Shown: piece by piece, positions 56,641-64,000 of the stretch | How positions within the stretch are numbered: position 1 is the first letter of the stretch | Layout: each line of letters begins with the position of its first letter | NCBI RefSeq assembly: GCF_047675955.1 | Contig: NC_132911.1 | Coordinates: forward strand, 21,474,565-21,538,564 | Length of the DNA: 64,000 bases | Reading direction: 5' to 3' | Origin: Chlorocebus sabaeus | Taxonomy: Eukaryota > Chordata > Mammalia > Primates > Cercopithecidae | Program-made: the position numbers and the translations under genes | Notes under the pieces: model-generated | Told to the model about the DNA's origin: nothing | Database searches by the model: none | Seen by the model: only the letters and a program-made list of their open reading frames with translations

Positions 56641-58907
56641 CTCCCTCTTCCTTCTGAGAGTACCTTGAGGAGGGGCATTATGGAGAGAGAAGGATGAAGG
56701 ACATCCCTTCTCCTCTCTGCTCCCTAGAATGGCCTAAAAATAAGGAAAGAGGAAGTGGGGAAGGGCCCTGGTCCAGGGAAAATGGGAGGTGGGTGCAGCT
56801 ACAGTCCTAGTTGATGGCGAGGGCTGGCGCAGAGTCTGACACCCCCACCACGGGGCAATTTAGAAGGTGGGGACAGCGGCAGCCAAGAGGGAGGTCCCCG
56901 GCCCTGGGACAGACATTCTCCCTACTGCTCGTCATAATTGCTTTTCACCAGGTTACTTTTTTCTCTCCCCCATCACAAAGAGCCTTAATCCCAATGAAGA
57001 CCGCGCCGTGTTGGGGGTAGTTTTCTGGGATGTGTGTTGGGAGGGTGGTCTGGAGCCACAGCTGATAACTGGCGAGTTCAATGGGACTTAACGGGGGAAA
57101 CACCCAGCAATTACTTGAGGACAAAGGGTTGGGGGCCCCCCAGGTGTAGGGGACTGGACTTTGGGGGGTGGCTGGGGAGGAGGCTGGGAAGGAGGTGTGT
57201 TGGGGAGGGGGCCTCTTACAATCCCTCTGATTTCCGCAGGAATTTGAGACATTCTTTAAAACTAGACTGCCTCCCCGCTAGCCGGGCTCTCCGGCCCACC
57301 CCCGCCCCTCCCTCGCTCGGGTTAGAGACGGCTTCAAAGGTGGATGGGGCCCTTTGTCTTGCCTCTGCTTTCTTCTCGGCCTTTCTCCGGCCCCTCCCTC
57401 CCTCTCTTTGACCTCCCCAGTACCGACAGGCCTCTGGGGGCTGGCTCCAGAAAGCCTTCACTGTTTTCTTTCTTGCTTTTTGAGGTGAGACCTGGCAGGG
57501 AGGGACAGAGAAGGGAGAGGGAGGGCCGCTCTGGAGGCCTGTGCTGTCCCAGGGAGTGCCCTCATCCCACCCCATCCCCGAGGTGTCCAGCGCCTGCTCT
57601 CGCCCTGGGGCGCTGGGTCCCTGGGTCCCTGGCTGGACTCTGAGCCTTCTCCTCACCACACCTCTCAGCGCCTCTGCCCAGTGTTCAGGCGCTGCCATGC
57701 CCCAGGTGGCTCTTCAGGCTCTGGAAGTCTGTTCAGCTCATTCCCCCTGAACTAGTGGTGACTTCGAAGATGCTAAAAGGAAGAAGCCAAAAGAATAGAT
57801 CCCTAATGATGGCACTTCAAATGGACTGTTTGAACATGCACATCTAGGCAGTGGGAAGGAAGGAGACTTCCCCCAGGTCCTCAGACCACACCTGGCTTCA
57901 GCAACCCTGCTTGCCTCTGACTGCCCGGGTCTATGCAGGTGTGAGCATGGAGTAGCCACAGGGGGCTAATTGCTAATAGCCCCTTGCTGTTGGGGAAACA
58001 TGAACCCCTTTAGGGGAGTATGTGACCAGGTGGACGGAGGTGACGGCAGCGGCCACCAGTGCCTCAAATCTCACGCCAGTTTGGGATTACCAAGAACTCT
58101 CACTAAGAATGGCTCACAAATTGACCTCCCCTTTCTCCGTCCTGTCCTCCAAACAGCCGGATGAGGCAGAGGGGAGCCAAGCAGGTCGTCAGAGGGAGAC
58201 ATCACTCACTCTTTAGGCCACACAAACTGGTTCCACTTACATCAGTCTATTCAACCCTGTCCCTCTGATGCTGAGACAGTGACTTTCCAGGAACCAAGCC
58301 GAAAGCCTTGCCTCAGTCCTCAGTGTCTTCAGCGTCAAGCGCTTGCCATGGTAAAGAACCGTTTCTCCTCGAGCCACACCCCACCCCCCTCGGCCTGCCC
58401 TTGGCTGTCCTGCCTGGCTTCTCTTTCCCAGCTCCTCACAGAGGACCCTTCCCGAAGATTCCCTCCCGCTCTGCTCTCCGTCTGCCAGCTGCCTCTCTGA
58501 GCAACCTCAGCATCTCAGCCACCGCCTCCTTGCCCTCCTTGCGCGTGACTGCTCCCTCCCAAACTCTGGGGCTCTGCACCGTGGCCAGACCTCACTGGGA
58601 TCTGTCTAAATCTCTGCTCGCTCCCTGCATCATCTCTGTGCCTCCCAACACTGCCCTCTACTCCAGTACGTCCGAGTTTGCTCCACTTACCTTCTCTACC
58701 ACAACCACAGCTCTACCCAGCCCACATTATCCCGGCCAAACTCCTTAGCGTCATCTTTAAGACTCCTATCCAGCCCTGTCCAGTCTCCCTGTTCGGCCCT
58801 AGCCCCACAACTACCCTTTAAGAATGCTGGAAAACTGGAACTCTATCGGGCAAGCATGTCCCCATCCTCATTCAAAGGGTTCCTGCCACCTGTCGTGTCC
58901 TGCTGTA

Positions 58908-58916
58908 GCACACGCG

Positions 58917-58953
<37 letters not shown>
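58908..58953. repeat. (CG)n-(CA)n alternating tract, 46 bp
   Basis: Strict purine-pyrimidine alternation combines a CGCGCGCGCG core with a (CA)n arm. This is a strong Z-DNA-prone composition. Confidence 0.9.
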
Positions 58954-58956
<3 letters not shown>

Positions 58957-60981
58957 AGACCGCAGGCTCCTCTTCTGCTCCATAGGCTCTCGGCACTACC
59001 CAGGGAGGAGCAACTGTCTCCACTGCCACTGGTCTTGCCAGCCATTCACTTGCCCTTGCCTTATGGTACATGTCACAGCTAGTCCAGAACTGTCATGATG
59101 TATGTACTTGTCATGATTCCGCTAAATAGCAAGTGCCCCAGATGTAGAAATAGTCCATCTTTTCCTCCCTGACTGCCCAGCACAGTACGTTCACAGGGTA
59201 AATGTTTACTGAGGAAATACACCACCTGAAGCCCCAGAAATAAGTCATTATCCCAACACCCCACCATCCCTCTAGGCAGAGGCAGGAGAGAGGCCAGAAT
59301 CCTGCCTTCTCCCACCCTCTTTGGCAGAGGTGGGTGGGGCCGGGGCCTAAGCAGTTAGTCCAAATGTTTATTTTTCGGCCACAACATTCAAGCGCTGTGC
59401 TAATCCTTCCGTTAATAAAAAAAAGATAGACAAGATAGAGCTCTCAAGGCACTTGAAATTTAATCGGAGGGATAAACCCATAAAAAGGCAATTATTTGTT
59501 CTTTGATGGGACTTTTGGAAATCCCTCTTTTACACATGACATAACAAAGCGACTTTTTTTTGTTTTTCGTACATCCCCAAAGACGTAAAGGGGAGACAAG
59601 AATTATTGGAAATAAGGAAACTAATATGTACCGAGCTCAGGAGATGTGCTAGGCCACATTCAGGGCACATTTGTTGCACTCCTTCTTTAGGGCGGTGAGA
59701 TGTTCCTATGTAGCACATGTGGATGAGTTCACACTCAGAGATGCCAGGCCATTCATGGTCTCGCAGCTAGTGAGCACTGCACTCTAGATTCTGCCCGGCT
59801 TCCACACTTTGCATGCAAGGTTCTCCACTCCCTCCCCTGCCCATGCACCGTGGGTTCTGGGGCAGGAGAGGGCACAGGCCGGGGTGCTTTCGGGGGCTTT
59901 GTGGAAGGCCTGGGGTTTGCATGATTTCGTTGCAGAAAATATGCACAGAGCGGAAAATGACGAAAGGAAAAACGGGCATGAGAATCAAGGCGGGAAAATG
60001 GGAGGTGTGCTTCAGGGAAGGGGAACAGTCTGTCTACCTGGCTGGAGCTGAAATTTGTGTAGAGAAGTGGCAGGAAGTGATAGGATCAAATGATGAAGAG
60101 TTTGATCCTTATGCTGTGGCAGGGAGAAGATGGTGAGGGGCTTTGCGGGGGCCCAATGCAGTGGTCTGGTGGCAGCATGCTGGAGGATGGAGGCTCTGGG
60201 GTCCGGGCAGCCGAGTCCAATGCCCGGAGGCAGGGGCACATGGCTCCCAATCTCTGATGAGAATGGTGACTTTGGGGCCCTCATCCTTCTTTTTCTTCAG
60301 GTCTCTGTCACCCTTTCCCTCCTCCCTGAGTATCCAGGTGCCCTGGCTCTACCTCTCCAGAAGTTAATATTTACATAGCTCCCCCGCCCAGCAGGTTGGT
60401 GTGTGGGGTGGGGCCAGGGGGCACTGGAGTGAGACAGACCAGACGTGGACAGAGAAGCCTATCGAGAGGGCCTGGGGGAGGGAGGAAGCAGCAGGGCCGG
60501 AGTCCACCCAGGACATCTGGCACCAGTGACCTTGTGGGGAAAGGAGCCAAGAATGGGGCGTCAGGGGGCCTGGGACCCCCCTGCCTGAGAGACACAGGAA
60601 CCCTGGCCCCGTGTTGTGGACACAAGCGCCCATCCTCAAGGTCTTGAGAACTCCTGAACTTCCAAAGGTACGAGAGCCCTGGCAGCCACTGCCTGCCTCC
60701 TGGGTATGGAGCAGAGCTGAGGAAACCCACCCGCCTGGGGCCCGAGCCAACAGGCACCTGTTGTTCAGTGTTGCCAGCTTTCAAGGGGCGAACCTCCCCT
60801 TTCAGACAAGCCATGGGGGAGTTCAGTTCAGCCGGCCTTGAGGGGTCAGAGGCCTTCCCAGGGGGAGGAGGCTGGAGGCAGAGTCAGTCTTTCCATGGGA
60901 CAAGGACAGTGATGAGGTGGGGGCAGAGGATGGCATGGGTGAGAAGGGTCCCCTTGCCTCCCCTCTGAAGGCCCACCACGA

Positions 60982-60983
<2 letters not shown>

Positions 60984-61012
<29 letters not shown>
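60984..61012. repeat. (AC)n microsatellite
   Basis: About 14 uninterrupted AC units. Confidence 0.95.
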
Positions 61013-61700
61013 GCCCAAATCCCTGGCAGCAAAATGACCTTGGCAGTTACCACTCCTCAGGTCGACAGAGGGAGCTCTCACTCTGCAATCCCCTTGGGTC
61101 CAGGCCTGGCTGGGCTGATCACTCTTCCTGCCCAAGGTGGCCCGCCCGCCCCACCCATGGAGGGACATTCCGATAGAATGTGAGACTCGGGCATGGTGGG
61201 GGACAGTGGGAATGGGGCCTTGAGGGATTGGAAGAGAGCTGTCCCGTGCCCTGACTTTTCTCAGTGGAATGAGAGAGGGTTTGGGACCAGGTGAAGGTGC
61301 TCACGTAGAGACGGCAGAGGTGTGGGGCCCGCAGCCGAGTGCCCAGTGCAGCCAGCGCCCAGGGGCCTCTGCACCCTGCTGGAGCAACCCCTCTGGCCCT
61401 TCAGCACAAGGACTGTGCCTGCCTTGCTGTCTGTCACCGTCCCAAGCTCCACACTGGGCTTCCTGGAGTGGGGACTCTCCCCAGTGCTGCACACTCTTCA
61501 AGACTGGCCTGCTCTCCGGCCCTGAATTAGGGTTCTCCTGAGGTCACCCCTAGAGCCAATTCTAGAGCCTTATGAAGGGAAGTGGGGGGATGGCGCACTT
61601 GGTGGGGTTCACTGGGCACCCTAGCTCCTGAAGCTGTCCCCTAACCCCCAGTGCCAGCACTGAGGACACACCCTCAGGCCCCCTCCCTCCATCTCTGAGG

Positions 61701-61872
61701 AAGAGGCAGCAGGAGCCACAGCTTCCTCCTCCCCCCTCCCTGCCGCCGCAGCTGAGCCGGGCCTGAGCTGCCGGCAGGTTGTCTTGGCAACGGGAGGCGG
61801 AGAGGAGATGCGCCGAGGGATGGAGGTGTATGTCACCGAGGAGGCTGCTGCGCTCCTGCCCCACGCCCTGGG
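61701..61872 (+). other. Possible untranslated exon with RFX-type motif
   Basis: A GC-rich block ends at the donor-like cccttgaag/gtaccg (61872). It contains GTTGTCTTGGCAAC (61778-61791), an X-box-like inverted repeat. A 24-codon-scale open frame from ATGCGCCGAGGG stops just before the donor. It could be an alternative DMTN first exon; this is inference only. Confidence 0.25.
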
Positions 61873-64000
61873 CCCTTGAAGGTACCGAGCACCCTCCCCT
61901 CCTTTTCCCCTCCGCCCTTTCCCCTTGACTCCCCCGACTCGGCCCTACAAGTGCTGGTTTCGATAGGAGGAGGCACCCCTCCTCCCAGGCCCAGCGGTCC
62001 TACACATTCCTTATCACCCACCTCGTTCCAGGCCCCTGGCCACAGTGTCCTTCCTGGCATCAGCTCACTTCAGCTCTACCTCTGGGGACCCTCGCACCAG
62101 AAGACAGCTCTCCTGGGGTGGGGCCTGGTGGGGGAGGGGCAGCGGCAGGGGAGGAACCCAGGTCGGGTGCGGCAGGGATCAGGAATCCTAAAGGGCTGAG
62201 GTGTCAAAGCCCCCAGTACCTGGTCAGCTGGAGGGACCGAGAGATCATCTAGGGCTGGAGTGGGGCTGGGGCTTCCCCTCTGCCTCTCAGCCCCTGATTA
62301 CAGGGAAGTAAGGGTGGGGTTGAAGGTACAGAAAGCCGAGAGGCTGGGCTGAGGCCGGGCTGGTTGTGGAGCAATGGCCGGGGTGGCTCCTCCTCCAAGG
62401 CTGTGCCCCTTCCTGCCACATTAAAGGTATGCCCCCTCCCACATCACTTTCCTGGCCTTTTTCTCCGCAGTTCCACGGATCCCGTGCTTCATCCCCCACC
62501 CCCAGGTTTTCTCTATACCTTCACAGCCACCCCCACCCGGCTACAGCAGCTCAGCCTGTGTTCTGTCTCCTTTCTCAGCCACCTGCCTCCCTCCTTCCTC
62601 CCTTCTCTCTGGAGCCCATCCCTCAGGTTACTGTCCTCTCTGTCCCCACCAGCCAGATACATTCTGTCCCCTCCTGGCCTCTTCCCTCAAGCCCCTCCCT
62701 CTGTGCTTCTCCATTCAGACACCCCAGAGCCCCCTCCCCAGATTCTAGATTTCCTCAACAACAGCTGATACCATCAGCTGACCGGCTGTGGGCAGGGTTG
62801 CCAGGGCAACGGTGAGGGCTGCCTAGGTAGGCAAGTCTGCGGTGTGGAGGTGGAGAGGATGCTGGGGCCAGGGTGAGGGTCAAGGGCAAGGCTTGTTGTC
62901 CTTCCCTGTCCTGCCCAGGGGGCCCAAAAGGCCAATGACAGGCTCCTGGGATGGTTGAGGCTTTGGTAGAGACAGGGAAGGCACGTGCCTGTAAATTCTG
63001 TGCTGGGACCCAGGGGTTACCGGGCAGGAAGCTCGTTTTTCATGAAGCCGCCCTAGGGAGAGATGGGGTCTTTCTCTCTCTCTGCTGCATCCCATTGGAG
63101 TTCCCAGGGGATTCAGGTTACCAAGGGGCCAGCCCACGTCTCAGTACTGAGGACCTGGTTGCATCCCTCCATTCTGCCCTCCCAGGAGAGAGCTCATCCT
63201 TGGGTAACCAATTCTGGCCTGTGCCTGCACCCCCACCTCGAGAGGCTGGGCCCCAGAAGCCTCAGTTGCTGCTGTCAGATGGTGGGTTGGTCATAAATAG
63301 GGTAGGAGGTGCCTGGAGAAACCAGGCGTTGTCCCCCTGGGTCATCAGTAGCCCCCTCCCCCTACCCACCGCCCACAGCAACTTGAACTCTGGCTGTTTA
63401 GGAGGAGGCTGGGGGGCTCTGGGTGCATGTAGGTGTGTGTGAGTGTGAGTGCTGCAGACTGGGGTGTGGGAAAGGGAGAGGACAGTGCTGGCTGATTCTG
63501 CTTCGTCATGACGCTGGGTTAATGCTCCTCTTGTTTGAAATGGATTGAGCTGCAGCGTTGGTGGAAGAGCGCGCACATCCACACACACACACCCTCGCCA
63601 GCCACACGCTATCAGCTGGAGGTGGGGAGGGCGCGGGGAGGGCGTGGGGGAGCCGGCAGCCCGCCCGCCCGCCCCCAGACAAGGACTCCCCAGCACCGGG
63701 GGATCCAGGCGGTCGTGGCTTGCAGAGAAGCAGGGTAGGGGCAAGGGGGGTGGGGACCCAGAGAGGAGATCAGACCGCTCAACCGAGACCAGCTCCCCTC
63801 CTTCGCCAGCTCCCACCCCGCCCACCCACCCCAAGCTGGCTTTTTTCCTGTTATTTGTGCTCCGGGGAAGCGCGGCTGGGTTCCTGGAAGAGACGCCTAT
63901 TACCTAGGCTCCTGGGGGAAGTGGCAGCCCTTGGATCTGGCCTACGCCTCTCGGGCCTCTGTGGCCTCAGAGCGTCTGGTCCACACTGTCTGGGAAGAGG
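61873..64000. other. Probable DMTN 5' region, no coding exon seen
   Basis: GC-rich sequence with an X-box-like GTTGCCAGGGCAAC at 62797-62810. A second GC-rich, CpG-bearing block at about 63560-63740 might be another promoter. No reading frame here resembles the dematin N-terminus. Confidence 0.35.
62797..62810. promoter_or_regulatory. X-box (RFX-type) motif
   Basis: GTTGCCAGGGCAAC is a near-perfect inverted repeat matching the RFX-factor X-box. Confidence 0.45.

Larger units (their letters stand above)
56331..61700. other. Probable DMTN first intron or 5' region, no coding exon seen
   Basis: Repeat-poor and moderately GC-rich. It holds a three-copy 52-bp tandem repeat (56504-56640), a MEF2-type CTAAAAATAA (56734-56743), paired AGATAG (59424-59439) and two alternating purine-pyrimidine tracts. 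No exon could be assigned. Confidence 0.4.

Noticed and set aside
55760..64000. Coding exons of DMTN
   Set aside because: I read all frames for a dematin N-terminus and found none. The coding part probably lies beyond the window.

Overview
The window is nuclear DNA of a primate, most likely an Old World monkey (macaque, baboon or guenon type). It is crowded with Alu and L1 repeats, carries vertebrate genes split by GT-AG introns, and several young AluY copies share variants that I associate with cercopithecid AluY lineages (GCCGGATCTCAGCTC, GGGTTTACGCC, CACCTCGCCCGGCTAG, GGCTTGAGCC). The gene order XPO7, NPM2, FGF17, then the start of DMTN, all on the + strand, is that of human 8p21.3. Everything was read by eye; no alignment or database search was run.

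Layout. 1-13.35 kb: the last nine coding exons of XPO7 (exportin-7), encoding the C-terminal 371 residues, then a 3'UTR of about 1.5 kb. One intron (589-1630) looks like a minor-spliceosome (U12) intron. 13.35-17.25 kb: intergenic and mostly non-repetitive. 17.27-17.60 kb: an isolated CpG-rich, promoter-like patch with ETS and paired NRF1-type motifs and no recognisable gene. 18.3-30.8 kb: three 3' portions of L1 elements, all in + orientation, broken up by about 20 Alus. 31-32.7 kb: GC-rich 5' region of NPM2. 32.7-43.7 kb: all eight coding exons of NPM2 (214 residues), with a large Alu-filled fourth exon gap (33.2-40.0 kb). 43.7-49.2 kb: NPM2-FGF17 spacer. 49.2-55.7 kb: FGF17, five coding exons (216 residues), preceded by a 36-bp minisatellite and a 68-nt pyrimidine tract. 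55.76-64 kb: CpG island and non-coding 5' part of what should be DMTN (dematin); no DMTN coding exon was found.

The three genes do not form a pathway. XPO7 is a nuclear transport receptor, NPM2 an oocyte histone chaperone and FGF17 a secreted FGF8-subfamily ligand; they are neighbours by conserved synteny. The reading frames of all recognised exons join without frameshift or premature stop, so all three genes look intact here.

No unprecedented biological system was seen. The observations most worth checking are the probable U12 intron in XPO7, the orphan CpG-island promoter at 17.3 kb, an inverted L1 segment flanked by an 11-bp direct repeat, two Alus stacked on one target site, blocks of Alus sharing orientation, and several regulatory-type motifs and small tandem duplications near FGF17 and DMTN.
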